Origin: Ahaetulla prasina
Lineage: Eukaryota; Chordata; Lepidosauria; Squamata; Colubridae
Direction: 5' to 3'
Assembly: GCF_028640845.1 (NCBI RefSeq)
Contig: NC_080542.1
Span: 130,904,580-130,968,579 of the forward strand
Length of the DNA: 64,000 bases
Of the stretch, positions 1 to 14,439 are shown in pieces. The stretch's first letter is position 1; every line of letters begins with the position of its first letter. Under the pieces are notes generated by a model, which worked only from the letters and a program-made list of their open reading frames with translations, was not told the origin of the DNA and did not search any database. A program made the position numbers and the translations under genes.

Positions 1-324
1 CAGGTAACAGTTTTATAAGGATGCACAAGGTAACTATGACTTGATAGTTCGACAAAATATAGCTTGACAAAGGTGGCAGAATTCCAAACTATTTAGAAAA
101 GCATTTCCCCCCCTTTCTCTTCTCTAGACTAAAAACAAGCCTGAGAGTCTGGCATGAGTATAACAAACCTATAACAAGAATCTCTTCTGTGAATGAGAGA
201 GGGAGGAAAAAAGACAATAAAAAATATTAAGAAAATGTGTAAGTTTGTGGAGTTTCATATGAGTTACATACATCGTCTTCTACTGAAAAGTATAATTTGT
301 TAACCAATAAAGGAGAATAATTGA

Positions 325-500
325 AGCTCAGGGTTCAAATGAAAGATCCTTGGTGTCTTTGAGCTTGATTTTGTTGCGGACGTTTCATTGCCCAAACTGG
401 TGAAAACATTGGCACTGATCACGTTACCTAGTTTGTGTATTAAAACATCTGCAAGAAAACAACCAAGCTCAAAAAGCACCAAGGACCTTTCATAATTTGT
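325..500. repeat. Inverted PLE-like terminal repeat, hammerhead family C
   Basis: Two facing copies of one repeat unit. The minus copy keeps GAAACGTC (386-379) and the plus copy has CTGATCA (415-421), a hairpin and AAAACATC (442-449). Outer arms share a CAAGCTC...GCACCAAGGA-type sequence. The same family occurs at 63640-63850. It resembles the terminal repeats of Penelope-like elements with a hammerhead-like core, here degenerate in both copies. It lies inside a CUL2 intron. Confidence 0.6.
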
Positions 501-620
501 TAAGATAAGGCAGTGTCTTTCAACCTTGGCAACTTTAAGATAGTGCTTTTCAGCCTTGGCTGACTGGGGAATTCTGGGAATTGGTCCATGTTTTACCACA
601 GCAATTGGTACAGTTGCCAA
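500..620 (-). repeat. Fragment of a dispersed squamate repeat
   Basis: Contains the pair of phrases 'GGCAACTTTAAGAT' and 'TGGCTGACTGGGGAATTCTGGG', which recur in variant form at 18985-19065, 29310-29400 and 56365-56430. This identifies a short interspersed repeat; I cannot name the family. Confidence 0.45.
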
Positions 621-1061
621 GATTGAGAAGCACTGAGCTAAGGTCATGGTATCTATTAGAAGTAATTCTTCTAAAAGCACCGTAACAAACAAACATCGCT
701 GTGATTTTAGAGAACTGTGCAGACGTTTCTCTAAAATTTCTGTTCCATTTTCTACCTTCCAACAAACACACACCTGATATCGGGAGGGGGGAAGAGTTTC
801 CAACAGATTTGTGATCCTATTTTGTTTTACCAATACAATAGTGGAAGTGGGAAACATGTGGCCTGAATGCAATAAATTGTCTTTTGGATATTATGTGATT
901 AGCCATGCCTCAAAACCTTCCACTTTGTACACTTGCAAGATTCTCCCCATGAAAATTTGGTAAGGATGTTCACAGAAAGCATCAAAACAATGGATCAAAA
1001 CCATAACTCAATTAAGAGTAATCACATTTCCAAATTCCAGAATAAGTTCAAAATGCATTTA

Positions 1062-1157
<96 letters not shown>

Positions 1158-1408
1158 CTATAGGAAAAAAACAGAGGAACTAGATTATTTTTATTATTCG
1201 TGCTCTATTTTATTTGAAATGTTAAAACATAATTCCCTGAATGATAAATTCAACTATATGAACTATTTCAAACATTTGGGAGGTACCACATTAACACCTT
1301 TATATTGTTTCAGAAAATAAAAATTAAAAAAGAAACCCCAAATGGCTGTTTTCTTCCAGCAGACTATAAAATAGCTTGCCCACTACTTAATTCTGACATG
1401 CAGCATTA

Positions 1409-1591
<183 letters not shown>

Positions 1592-2338
1592 CTAATGAAA
1601 TATTGACAGAAAGAAAAAAAAACCCACCAATGTCTTACTGGAGTTCCAAAGAGATTGATTCATTGGCCTTTTCCAGCTGCTTGAAGAATCATGATTTTCA
1701 AACTTTTTCAGATTACAGGGGAAAAAAATTCTGTGATCCCTTTCTCTCAGAAAGTAATGTAGAGAATACTTTGGGGTGGAAAGGGAGAACTTTCTCCAAA
1801 ATACGGCACTGCGTAGCATCCATGTATTCATAGGATATCGTGTAAAAGCCCTTTGGACTGAATCTATGGGAAGGAAACTATCTTTCAAATCATTGTTTTC
1901 TAAAGACCAGATGATTTGTTCAACTCTAGAGCACAAGCCCGTTACCTAGCTGTAGAATTTAAACAACTGTGTTGGCATAGTTGTCTTCCTTGGGGCTAGA
2001 AAGCCTGATACTAACGCTCAAATTTTCTCTCTCCTGTGTCAACTTTTTAAAGGGCTTACTTAGCATTTTTGTGGGTTTTTATCCTGATTACATACCACTA
2101 CTGTGAAAATACAATATAGAAGGAATTGTCTGTCTCAGAAAAAAAATTGTTTTGCTTCTGTGCTAAGTTGAAAATCACACCAAGTTTACAGATCACCATG
2201 GTCTTAGTTCCTAAAAACAACACCCAATTTCTTCAAAGAATTTGGAACAGCCTTGAAAAAAAATGACTGAGGAAAGATAACACTATTTTTAAACACTTGA
2301 AAAGCCGTAACATGTCTTCCCTTATTGCAGACCACAGG

Positions 2339-2560
2339 TTTGAAACTACAGGAGCCAATTTTGCCTAGTGGTTAAAGGCTCAGGCTAGAAACTTTGAGGT
2401 CTAGTTCCACTGTAGGCATGAAACAGTGGGCCAGTCACTCTCTCAACCCAACACATCTCACAGGGTTGTTGTTGTGGGAAAATAGGAGAAGGAAGGCGTA
2501 TTATGTATGTTCACTGCCTTGAGTTTTCTCATAAAGTAATAAAGGTGAAATTTCAAAAAA
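2339..2560 (+). mobile_element. tRNA-derived SINE
   Basis: Begins with an RNA polymerase III A-box-like segment (TGCCTAGTGGTTAAAGGCTCAGG) and a weak B-box region. It continues through a conserved body (GGGCCAGTCACTCTCTC, CACAGGGTTGTTGTTGTGGG) and ends in a 3' tail ending AATAAAGG. The order and wording match the common tRNA-related SINE of squamates. It lies in the intron between CUL2 coding exons and is old and diverged. Confidence 0.7.
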
Positions 2561-2689
2561 CCCTAACAAATCAGTAAGAAGGAAAGGTTTTCCAACTAAA
2601 AGAAAGGAAAAAATTCCTAACACAACAAGTTGACAATGAACCAATTACCAAGACTGATAGTGTTATTAACTCAAATACTTTGGCTACCT

Positions 2690-2915
2690 AATGAGAAAGA
2701 AGGAAGGTCTCACTGGAGAAGTGCCTGATGCTGGGAAAGATTGAGGGCAAAAGAAAGGGATGACAAGAGAACAAGGTAGCTGGATGGAGTCACTGAAGTA
2801 GTAGGCATGAGCTTAAATGGATTCCAGAGAATGACAGAGGATAGGAAGGCCTGGAGGAACATTGTCAATGGGGTCATGATGGGTTGGACACGACTTCGCA
2901 ACTAACAACAAAGAT
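2690..2915 (+). mobile_element. Bov-B (RTE) LINE 3' fragment
   Basis: Plus-strand 3' end of a Bov-B LINE: the segment corresponds to the C terminus of the reverse-transcriptase ORF (KIEGKR..., RWLDGVTE-like) and ends in the typical TTGGACACGACTTCGCAAC terminus. It is heavily 5' truncated and mutated. Related 3' ends lie at 29423-29770 (minus) and about 41395-41485 (plus). Confidence 0.8.
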
Positions 2916-2987
2916 GGTATTATTTATTGCAATGTTCAAATGAAGGTTAGACCTTTATCCAAAGGGCAGGGTTTAAGTATCTGTATA

Positions 2988-3380
2988 CAGGTAGTCCTTG
3001 ACATATAACAGTTCATTTAGTGACTGTTCAAAGTTATATAGGCACTGAAAAAAGTGACTTATGGCCATTTTTCACACTTATGACCATTACAGCATCTCCA
3101 CGGTCATGTGACTTATATTTGGATGCTTGACAACTGACTCACATTTATGACGGTTGCAGTGTCCCGGGTCTTGTGGTCACCTTTTGTGACCCTCTGACAA
3201 ACAGAGTCAATGGGGAAGCTGGATTAGTAACAACGGTGTTACTAATTTAACAACTGCAGTGATTCAGTTAACAAATGTGACAAGAGAAGTCATAAAATGG
3301 GGCGGAACTCACTTAACAAATTTCTCACTTAGCAACATAAACGTTGTGCTCAATTGTGGTCGTAAGTGAAGGATTACTTG
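2988..3380. mobile_element. Tigger/pogo-like MITE
   Basis: Non-autonomous DNA element with imperfect terminal inverted repeats (CAGGTAGTCCTTGAC... and ...GAAGGATTACTTG), flanked by TA on both sides (2986-2987 and 3381-3382), as expected for Tc1/mariner-superfamily insertion. Body phrases such as 'AGTGACTGTTCAAAGTTA' and 'GTCAATGGGGAAGC' recur in the copies at 36523 and 60920. No transposase ORF. Confidence 0.75.
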
Positions 3381-3384
3381 TAGT

Positions 3385-6519
<3,135 letters not shown>

Positions 6520-6727
6520 ACACCGCTGCGGACCGGGCGATCCTACACGAATTTTCTGCCCTCAACTACTGACACACGGATCTGGTGGATGCCTTTGCGG
6601 GGTCAAGGCCTTGCCCGGTGTCTTATTTCCAGCATCCAAACCCCGGCATCCTTTTAACGTTCTGCCGATTTCCACAGGGACGAAGCCGGCACGGATGTCA
6701 GCCGATCCGCTTGAAACGGGTTCGCTG

Positions 6728-6759
6728 CACCACCACCACCACCACCACCACCACCACCT
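6728..6759 (+). repeat. (CAC)n trinucleotide microsatellite
   Basis: About ten uninterrupted CAC/CCA units at the left edge of the CUL2 CpG-rich region. It produces artificial poly-His, poly-Thr and poly-Pro frames. No coding role is supported. Confidence 0.9.
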
Positions 6760-7136
6760 CCAGACACAGGCACGCGTGTCTGTGTGTGTCTGTGTGTCTC
6801 ACATACTCACACTGAATGCCGACAGCGGAGGTGGGAGGGAAAGGAGAGAAGCCAAAGCGGTGGTCGGCTAAGGGATGCGGGCGGGGAGGCTGCCGACCAG
6901 CCGTGCGATGTGTAATGTATCAGTGTAATGAAGACGGAGGTAACCGGGAAGAGGGAAATTAAAGAGAGAGAGGCCGGGAGGCACCGGATCCTCCGGGAAG
7001 CGATGAAAGGAGATCTCGCGGAGGTAGGGAGGGAGGGGGGCGGCAAGGGGAGATTGGAGAAGGAAGAGCGTTCCCCCCACCACCCCCTCCACTCACACAC
7101 ATGCACCCCTGTAGCCTCTTTCCTCTTGCTTGTTAC

Positions 7137-7230
7137 CTGGCAACAGGGGAGGCCTGGGTCAGCGTCGCGTCCCCCACGCCCTCGCCGCACCGTGTGTATC
7201 GCGCGCGCAGATTGATCTCCCAGACCTTCC
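7137..7230 (-). other. CUL2: Probable CUL2 non-coding exon 1
   Basis: Minus-strand sequence inside the CpG-rich region ends in a good splice donor (TTGCCAG then GTAACAAG, with GT at 7136-7135). This is the only strong minus-strand donor I see upstream of the CUL2 start-codon exon. A minus-strand CCAAT box (CCAATGGG at about 7297-7290) lies roughly 60-80 bp upstream of the proposed transcription start. The 5' limit (about 7230) is a guess. Assignment rests on position, donor and CpG context, not on homology. Confidence 0.5.
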
Positions 7231-7649
7231 TCACAGGGTTGCCATTACCCAGCCGCCACGGCTGCCCGTTGAGCCCCGCCCACTGGGCTCCCATTGGCTT
7301 GGAGAGGGCGGAGGAGGAGGAGGAGGGGGGGTTTGTGGGCCAGAGGAGGCGCGACCATTTCACCGCTCTTTCTTTGGCGCCCTCCGAAGCCGGAAGGCAG
7401 TCGTTTCGTTTCTCCACAACGACGTCTTTTCTCAGCATGTCAAGCGCGCCCTCTCAGACAGTGCGCCACAGGCTAACACCAATAATAACCTGACTCCTTT
7501 TCATCTCTCTCTCTTTTTTTTTTTTACTTGTCCTTCCCTCCCAGGCTGTGGGGAGAGTTGGTTTCGCCCCGTGTATGGGATACGAGAAGGGCCAAACAAA
7601 CACGCCACTGCCATTCCTTCACATACATGAATTAATACGGTTTCCTCCG

Positions 7650-7721
7650 GCGTAACGGAGGGGTTGGATTGCGCAGGCGCAGTCAGACCTTAACCTGTTC
7701 GGTGGGGTTTTACTGTCTCAG
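7650..7721 (+). other. Candidate divergent first exon with NRF1 site
   Basis: A perfect NRF1-type palindromic site (TGCGCAGGCGCA, 7670-7681) is followed 40 bp later by a consensus plus-strand donor (CTCAG then GTGAGT, GT at 7722-7723). This suggests a divergent plus-strand transcript from the CUL2 promoter, either a non-coding RNA or an upstream alternative first exon of CREM. No homology supports it; RNA data would decide. Confidence 0.35.
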
Positions 7722-8324
7722 GTGAGTCCGCGCTGCTGTCTGGTCAAAGAGTGGGGGAAGAGTATAGTCGACTCTCTGTTTCCCTTTCTTTTGAGAGAAG
7801 CCTTTATAGAATAGATTAAAAAATCGGTATATATCTACGGAGGGAAACAATTGTCCGGTTAAATGCTGCTTCGGTTCCTCGATTTACTGTATTTCGCTTT
7901 TCCCTCAGGAGCTGAACACTCGCCTTCGGGTTTGTCCGACAAAAGCCCCCCTTGAGGTGATCTGAGACCCAGTGAGCTTCTGCGGCTGAGGGGGTTGTTG
8001 GACTTAATCCAGGTCATATAAAGGACCGCGGGATGTGCCTTATAGGAACCTGCCGGGCTCGGAGAGCTGATGAGGGGGCTGCGACTTTGCAGCATAATCG
8101 TGGCTCCGATTTCACGGTTGGTTCTTTGGGCTTCTAGCTTTCTACGAATCTTTTTTCCCCGCTCCTCCCTCGCAAAGGTTAGATTTATCTGAGATTTGTC
8201 TTCCAAATATTAAAACGTTTGACAAGATACTGTGATACAGAATCAAATCTGGTGTTGGAAAACCTGCTTTTTCTCAAGCCCAGACGTTTTGAAATTTATG
8301 TAAATAAATTGAGGAATTTAAATC

Positions 8325-8425
8325 CTCACTGTACAGTCAGGGCCGAAGAAGCTTCTTGGATGAGAAGCTAAATGTCTTCAAAGAAAAAAACAAGGAAGTC
8401 CAGTTGGCTCTTGAAAAAAGCATCT
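8325..8425 (+). repeat. PLE-like terminal repeat fragment, hammerhead family B
   Basis: Contains CCGAAGA (8343-8349), a 6-bp hairpin GCTTCT/AGAAGC (8351-8368) and TAAATGTC (8369-8376), then the tail CTTCAAAGAAAAAAACAAGG. It is a decayed copy of the family seen at 54.9-55.1 kb and 63.0-63.1 kb, whose consensus reads CUGAAGA, hairpin, GAAACGUC. Confidence 0.6.
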
Positions 8426-8815
8426 TTGGGACAACCCACCCACTTTTTTTTTTTTGCTTTCAACAAATGCAAGAATAGGAAGGCATTAAAATGAGTGCTA
8501 GTTTTTCAACTTCATCTTTAATTTAGGCCCTGACCTTGTGTCATTAGCCCCCAAGTGAGCGGTTGCTGGAGAGAGGGTGGTGAAGGAGAAATAAACACAT
8601 AACCTCTAGTGAGAATAAAATAACCTAAAAGCCTTATTATTTCCTGGCATCATAAAACTTAATCCTCCGTAATTTGTTTAGCAAGAGATTCTTCCATTAT
8701 ATTCTTTTTAATTCTACACCCTGCTATTTCCCAGGTACAGCTTTCATAGTTTTCTTAGGATCAGGAAAACTATGCACTGCCCCCTGCTGCACACAGAAAT
8801 GTATATTCTCTAGCA

Positions 8816-9227
8816 CAGTGATTGCTAACCTTTTTGCCGTAGCGTGCCAAAAGTGGGGAAGCGCAGGGAGTCCCGTGCATGCCCACAACCATAATTCAGT
8901 CCTCCTGCGCCCTTCCCCCCCATGCATGTGCACACACCCCTCCCCTGATCCCCCCGCTTTTGGCACGCAACGGCAAAAAGGTGGGCCCACTAGGCCTGTT
9001 TTTCGCCCTCCCCAGGCTCCAGAGGCTTTCTTGGAGCCTGGGAAGGGCGAAAACAGCCTTTCCCCTATCCCGGAAGCCCTCTGGAGGCCAGAAATTTCCT
9101 GTTTCCTGACTTCAGCTGGCTGGTGCACACAGGCATACTAAAGCTGAGCTAGGGCGATGCTCGCGTGCCCACAGATTTGGCTCCATGTGCCACCTGTGGC
9201 ACGTGTGCCATACGTTTCCCATTACGG
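8816..9227. mobile_element. hAT-like non-autonomous element
   Basis: Starts CAGTGATTGCTAACC and ends ...TTTCCCATTACGG, giving imperfect terminal inverted repeats with a CAGTG-type hAT terminus. Flanking 8-mers at 8808-8815 and 9228-9235 match at 6 of 8 positions, consistent with an aged hAT target duplication. The interior contains an inverted pair (CCTGGGAAGGGC / GCCCTCCCCAGG region). No transposase. Reading frames over it are Pro-rich artefacts. Confidence 0.6.
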
Positions 9228-9321
9228 CTCTGGGAGAAGTATGTGCAAAAAATCAGGACAGTTTGAAAGCACTTTTTTCCAAGTAACAGAATTTATTTAA
9301 AGACATAAGCCAGATGAAATC

Positions 9322-9410
9322 TAATTTTTTCCCCCACCAGTTCTGTGGGCGTGGCTTGGTGAGCATGTGACTGGATGGGCGGAGCCAACATGATGTCACT
9401 CACCTCACTC
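9322..9410 (-). repeat. Fragment of repeat also present at 60255-60370
   Basis: The phrases CCAGTTCTGTGGGCGTGGC and ATGTGACTGGATGGGCGGAG are the reverse complement of sequence at 60.26-60.37 kb, where the same repeat borders a large composite insertion. Family not identified. Confidence 0.55.
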
Positions 9411-9520
9411 TTTCTTCTTTCTCTCTCTCTCTTTCATCCATCCTTCCTTCCTTCCTTCCTTCCTTTCTTCTCCCTCTTTCTCTTTGTTTTCCTTCCTTTC
9501 TTTCTTCTCTCTTGTCAACT
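9408..9520 (+). repeat. Polypyrimidine tract (TTCC/TC)n
   Basis: Over 100 bases almost purely T and C, including CTTCC units at about 9441-9466. Low complexity; generates a false Ser/Phe/Leu-rich frame. Confidence 0.85.
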
Positions 9521-9647
9521 CCGCTGCGCTGGGCTGTCATTTTGGCGGGGACGGCAGCCAACGGATCCAACCGTCCCACATTCCAGCCACCCGGGAAGCC
9601 TCACCCTGGCTCCACTTGCTAGCCCTACATCCTGTCGTTCACTGGTT

Positions 9648-9815
9648 GTTTCTCTGCCCACTCTTAACGCTGCTTCCGCTGCTGTTGGGAGACCGGATGA
9701 ATGTAGCCGAATGAGGCTTGCTGTCCTACCACAATTAATAGAAAGTGCCTAGGATCCAGGCTATGGTCAGTCGAGAAAAGAGAGCAAGAGAGCAATGGGG
9801 AAATGGTGACACCTG
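9648..9815 (-). pseudogene. GALNT16-like exon 1 fragment, inverted copy
   Basis: Read on the minus strand this gives an IAWILGTFY segment, a stop, then LW, a second stop, and DSKPHSA. It is the same N-terminal piece as the plus-strand copy at 10114 but in reverse orientation and with an internal deletion upstream of the AWILGTFY segment. The first about 55 bp (9764-9710) match the other copy with a single mismatch, while the remainder is clearly diverged. Both copies carry the same TAA in place of the second Tyr codon, so the nonsense change predates the duplication or was in the source. Confidence 0.6.
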
Positions 9816-10007
9816 ATTCTCAGGCAAGCATGGCAGGGCCTCAGGGAAGGGAATAAGCTGCTAGCTCCTTCCCTGCAGCCCTTGATATCTTGGTCTTCTT
9901 CAGTCTCTCTCACTCTCATTTTGCTCTGCGGGACTAAGCCGGGAGACAAGAGTGCCAACAAACAGCTGTGACTGCTTGAACCAGCCAAAGAAGAGAGGGA
10001 GGGAGAG

Positions 10008-10330
10008 AGAATTGGGTGTCATTATTTCCCCATCACTCTCTCGCTCTTTTCTCCCCAAGAACTGAAGCTTTTTTCAGCTGACACGGAACTCCCAGGCAGC
10101 TCGGAAGACTTACAATGAGGTGGATCCGGGCTAATGCCATTGCGATCTTGATCATAGCCTGGATCCTAGGCACTTTCTATTAATTGTGGCAGGACAGCAA
10201 GCCTCATTCAGCTGTGTCCAGCCAGTCTCCCAGCAGCAGCGGCGTCGGCGGTGTTAAGAGTGGGCAAAGAAGCTCCAGCAAAGTCAAGGTCCATAAGGAA
10301 GAGGGGACTGCCCCCCTTCTCGTAAGTGCA
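10008..10330 (+). pseudogene. GALNT16-like exon 1 pseudogene fragment
   Basis: An ATG at 10114 opens MRWIRANAIAILIIAWILGT-FY, then TAA, then LWQDSKPHSAV. This is strikingly like the N terminus (short cytoplasmic tail, type II membrane anchor, stem start) of polypeptide N-acetylgalactosaminyltransferase 16, in which the stop position is Tyr. Upstream sequence back to about 10008 is shared with the inverted copy and may be former 5' UTR. Homology fades after the stem region. It is therefore a broken gene fragment (duplicated exon or retrocopy piece), not a working gene. Assignment to GALNT16 rather than a close paralogue is from memory of the family. Confidence 0.6.
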
Positions 10331-10499
10331 GCTTTCTCCCCCTGGGCTCCCGGAGCCCGGTGTGCCTGCCGATGGATTGGCAATTCCCACGGCTGCCTTA
10401 CTGCAGAACCAGATGCTGAGCAGGCATGGGGAGGTTGTGGGGTAGGGGGAAGGAAACTGTAGCTAGCTATTAATTGTAGCTAGTTTGCTGGTCATTCAT

Positions 10500-10905
10500 A
10501 ACTCAGTACAATGGGATTGGCCCACCCCACTTGTTCTGACAGAAGGAGCTTGCTGCAGATCCTATCGGTCAAGAAATTTCAACTAGCAGGATCTTGGAAA
10601 AAGAGCCTTTTATACCATGACCCCCTGTGCTCTGGAACATCTTACTGCCAGAGGTGAGATTCAATACCACAGTTGTTACCTTTCAGAAAGGCCTTAAAAT
10701 TTGGCTTTGCCTTAGGTAACCAATGGGGACATGCTATGTTGGAAGTATTTGTGGAACAATAGACAAAAGCCCATTCCTGTACTGTTCATGTTCTTGGTTT
10801 TTTTTATATTTATGTAATTGCTGTTAATTTTAATGCTTTCATATTAAAGCTTTTATATATATTAATGCTTTCATATTAAAGCTTTTATATTTATTTATTT
10901 ATTTA
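10500..10905 (+). mobile_element. L2-like LINE 3' fragment
   Basis: Phrases such as 'CTCTGGAACATCTTACTGCC', 'AAGGCCTTAAAATTTGGCTTTG' and an AT-rich 3' UTR ending in TTTATTTATTTATTT correspond to the C-terminal ORF2 region (alike to LWN.LP...FRKALKTWL) and 3' UTR of L2-type LINEs. Degenerate, no open frame. Confidence 0.55.
10831..10889 (+). repeat. Tandem duplication of a ~30-bp unit
   Basis: The unit TTAATGCTTTCATATTAAAG + CTTTTATAT is present twice in direct succession within the LINE 3' UTR. Confidence 0.85.
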
Positions 10906-10959
10906 AAAAATTGCGTTGAATAGGAAGATGGGTGGTTACTTAAGGAATCATCCCAATGT

Positions 10960-11370
10960 GATTGGCTTGTCCCACCCATGCTAGCAGAAGGCACATGCTG
11001 TGGGCCCCATCAGCCAGGGAATTCTGGTTGGTGTCCTGTCTCCCGTCCTCCCGTGAGATTGGCTCCCGCCCTCCTGACTTTTTGCCAGAGCTTGAATACC
11101 TGGCTCTGCCACTTAGCTTGGTCTAATACGGGAACGTCATGCTGGAGATGGTTTGATATATTAACAACAGATCCCACTTCTCCACCCACTTTCCCGCTCA
11201 TCCTACTCCCTTCCCCCGCATCTTTTAGTTACAGCTGATGTTGTATTTTTATAGTATTTTGTTATTATATGTATGTTTCTGTATAGTTTTAGTCCATTAA
11301 ACATTGTAAGCCAGAGTCACCTCATGGTGAGATGAGGGCAAACAAATTTATTAAATAAATATATAAAAAT
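10960..11370 (+). mobile_element. Second L2-like LINE 3' fragment
   Basis: Repeats the order of the preceding fragment (GGGCCCCATCAGCCAGGGAA, then a CAGAGCTTGAATACCTGGCT region, then an AT-rich 3' UTR with 'TGTAAGCCAGAGTCACCTCATGG' and tail ATTAAATAAATA). Two related LINE tails lying head to tail suggest neighbouring insertions or a duplication. Confidence 0.55.
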
Positions 11371-13289
11371 ATAAATCCAGTAAGTTAATAAAATTATAAT
11401 TTCACATATTTTAAATGTCTTACTAAATTCTCTTGACATGCTAACTCTGAAACCAAATTTTCAAAAAAAGGAGTAGTGTGATTTTACAAAATACACATTT
11501 TAAAAAATTGAATTCAATCACATTGTTTTATATGTGCATCTTGTTTAGGAGCACTCTTCTCAGAACAGAAATACCATGGGTACTGTGCTCATACCAACTT
11601 CAGATACTTTCCCAATTAAATTACTTGGGTTTTGTGGAGTTTGATAACACCTGCATTTATAATACAATGGATCAGTATTTAGCAGTGGTTCATAGCTGTC
11701 CTAAAGAGACATGTCAGCATTCAAGATGTAGTTATGGGCCTCAGATTTAGCCCTCTGCTTCCAGCAGCAATTAATTCCTTCAAAAACAGGACCTCATACC
11801 CAAAATGTAAATAGAAGAAAAAAGACATGATGGTACTTTCTAGATGATTTTTTTATTTCCTCAGGGTTTAGTTTTCCTTAGTGATAACCCCAGAAGCCAG
11901 ATTTCTGTGATGAGCCACATAACTCAATCTTTCTCAAACGTCAAGATGCATTTGATTACAGTTCTTATCTCCACCCTACTGACTATAAATGACAGAAGTT
12001 ATAATCCTAGGGTGTATGTATGTGGCATATGCTGGAAGGAAAATGATCTATCATTCTGAGTCCTTCCCAGATAATCACTAGATTAAAAAAATATCTTGAG
12101 AATTTTATCCATAATCACTACATGGGTGATGATTTTATTAGAACCAGAAATGTAGTAATAGTAATACAAAGGATAAGCATAGACTTGGAAGAAAATTGGG
12201 ACCCTTTGAGAGAAAATACAGCCAAGAAAGAATAGTTTAATTATTTTCTTTCTTAGCCCCATTCTTTGTTATACAGATAAACATTTATCTGGTGATCAGT
12301 TGTTTCTCCAGGCATGTTAAAGGCAGATAAAATTCCTCTGCAATCAGTTAAACTGAATCACAGAAACAGACACCCAAAATAGTGGGTGTGTTGGCCAGTG
12401 GAGTGGTTTCAAAGTGAAATGATGGAATTTTTTATCTTCAAAAACTGGTTTTTATTGTGAAAGAGCCTCAGGATATGAAAAATGAAAGCTGAAAAAGAAC
12501 TTCCAGGGCAGGGCAACCTAAAGCTATCTAGATATAGTTGAACATGGTTAATATGAGAGATGATGCAATTTGTAGTTCATACATATGTGCATATTTTGAA
12601 ACTATTAATCATATACATGTTTGTTCTCCTTATGTTGTTGGTAGTATTAAGGAGAAAAATTGTATTCTATCTTTCCTATATCAGACTCAGAGTTTTATTA
12701 TCCTTCCAGTGATGAATAAATAGAACAGATTTAAAAAAAAGAGAAGGGAAGAAACCTTTTCTCTGCCTTTCGTGTTTTTAATGGTTAAAGTGAGTAGGAT
12801 GAAGATAGAAAGTGGTGGTGGTGTTTGCAAATAAAGGGAGAAGGGAATCATACTGCCAAAAGCCACTCATTTGGGGACAAAATGCTGCATTCTAGACTGT
12901 GTTATCCTGGGGATCATTCAGCAGAATCAGGAAGTAAAACAAAATTACATGGTATGAAGGAGGTTCAGCTCCTTCAGAATGAGTTTTGCTCATTGCTATA
13001 AAGAGTCCATGCTAGATAATCATCTCTGCGCTGTATACCATCTTGGGGAAAAAAAGTTACACCTGTTTAAGATGACTCAATACAAAACATTTGTAACTCT
13101 TTTCCAGGCCTACATGGAAGCTGAAAGAAAGTCAAGCTGCTTAATGAATAGTGGGAGATACTGTTCCTTGGCTTGAGTGCTGTCCAAAGCACTCCTACAC
13201 ATTTTCTATTATTGTAGGGCCTTGTTTTTTTTAAATATCTAGTTATTCATGGAAAGTTGTTTAGTTATTGAACTTTTAATTTTTATATG
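11371..13289. other. Intergenic DNA, nothing recognised
   Basis: AT-rich sequence without conserved reading frame or repeat that I can name. Short frames here have no recognisable composition. Confidence 0.55.
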
Positions 13290-13690
13290 CCTCAGCTCCA
13301 CACAGAACAACTAGACACTAGAACAGTTTTTCCCCCAACGCCATCACTCTGCTAAACAAATAATTCCCTCAACACTGTCAAACTATTTACTAAATCTGCA
13401 CTACTATTAATCTTCTCATCGTTCCCATCACCCATCTCCTTCCACTTATGACTGTAACTTTGTTGCTTGTATCTTTACGATTTATATTGATATTGTTTCC
13501 TGATTGCTTATTTGTAGCCCATGACTATCATTAAGTATTGTGTCATTAAGTGTTACATTTGTACCCTATGTCTATCAAGTGTTGTACCTTGATGAAGGTA
13601 TCTTTTCATGTACACTGAGAGCATATGCACCAAGACAGATTCCTTGTGTGTCCAATCACGCTTGACCAATAAAAAATTCTGTTCTATTCA
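13290..13690 (+). mobile_element. Snake-type CR1/L3 LINE 3' UTR
   Basis: Ends with 'GTACACTGAGAGCATATGCA', 'CCTTGTGTGTCCAATCACGC' and 'CAATAAAAAATTCTGTTCTATTC', the 3' terminus also found in reverse at 56716-56895 and 63481-63590. The terminal TTCTATTC is the seed of the AATAG/ATTCT microsatellite associated with snake CR1/L3 LINEs. 5' truncated, non-coding. Confidence 0.75.
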
Positions 13691-14439
13691 ATGATAAAAA
13701 TGGTACTTCACAAATCTCTACATTTATTGTAATATAAAATCAGCCTAACATATTGCTTGCATAAAATCCAATAGAATATACTTTATGATCACCGTACACA
13801 ATTACTGAAATCACATGTTTTGAATTAACTTAAGTTTTTCAAGTCAATATGATGCACTGATCCATCAAGTTAACTGTCTGGGCAAACATGTTTTGCTAGC
13901 TAGTTCTCAATGCTACAGGAACCCAGCTTTTAGGCAGCCTAAAAGTCCAGTTACTAACTTCTTGAAAGGAAATTCTCAAAGAACCAATAATACACTGTGT
14001 TAGGAAGTAACCAACTATATTTTGCCTAACATAACAATCAGGCAGCCAACCCTTTCAGAGACTTTGGAGCACTTTCTTCCATGAAGACTAGCAAAATTGG
14101 GTTCTAAAAATCTGGATGACCACTAGATGACAGCAACAAGATGCACAGACCACAATGACTCTACCCTGTTCTCCAGGGACCGTATCAAGTTTTGAGGCCG
14201 GACAGAGTAGCCCGAATCTAATTCCCATACATGCCACAACTGAGGGCAGGCTCATGAAAGAACGGAGCAAAACGGGGGGGGCGGGGTTTGACGGGCTTTT
14301 ACACTCGAGGTATTTTCAGGGATACCATTAGGTCCATTAGGGTTGCCTACGTGGAGCCGTGGGACTTTGTGCTGGCGCAGCTCCGGGAGCAGCTGTTCTT
14401 CCTTACTCGGATCGCCACTTGCGATCCTACAAGGCAAAG

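Larger units (their letters stand above)
6520..7460. promoter_or_regulatory. CpG-rich promoter region of CUL2
   Basis: GC- and CpG-rich stretch in an otherwise AT-rich landscape, located between the CUL2 start exon and the intergenic region. It holds a minus-strand CCAAT box near 7290 and GC-rich runs, and it ends in a likely CUL2 first exon. Several long reading frames cross it on both strands, but they are low-complexity (Pro/Arg/Gly-rich) and typical of random ORFs in CpG islands. Confidence 0.7.

Noticed and set aside
300..872. 190-codon minus-strand open frame
   Set aside because: It runs through an inverted PLE-like repeat and another dispersed repeat inside a CUL2 intron; the composition has no domain pattern and there is no splice context.
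6807..7630. Several overlapping long frames (up to 166 codons) on both strands
   Set aside because: Chance frames in CpG-rich promoter DNA, Pro/Arg/Gly-biased, with no recognisable domain.
8674..9141. 155-codon plus-strand frame and 134-codon minus-strand frame
   Set aside because: Lie across a hAT-like non-autonomous element with internal inverted repeats; no transposase signature.
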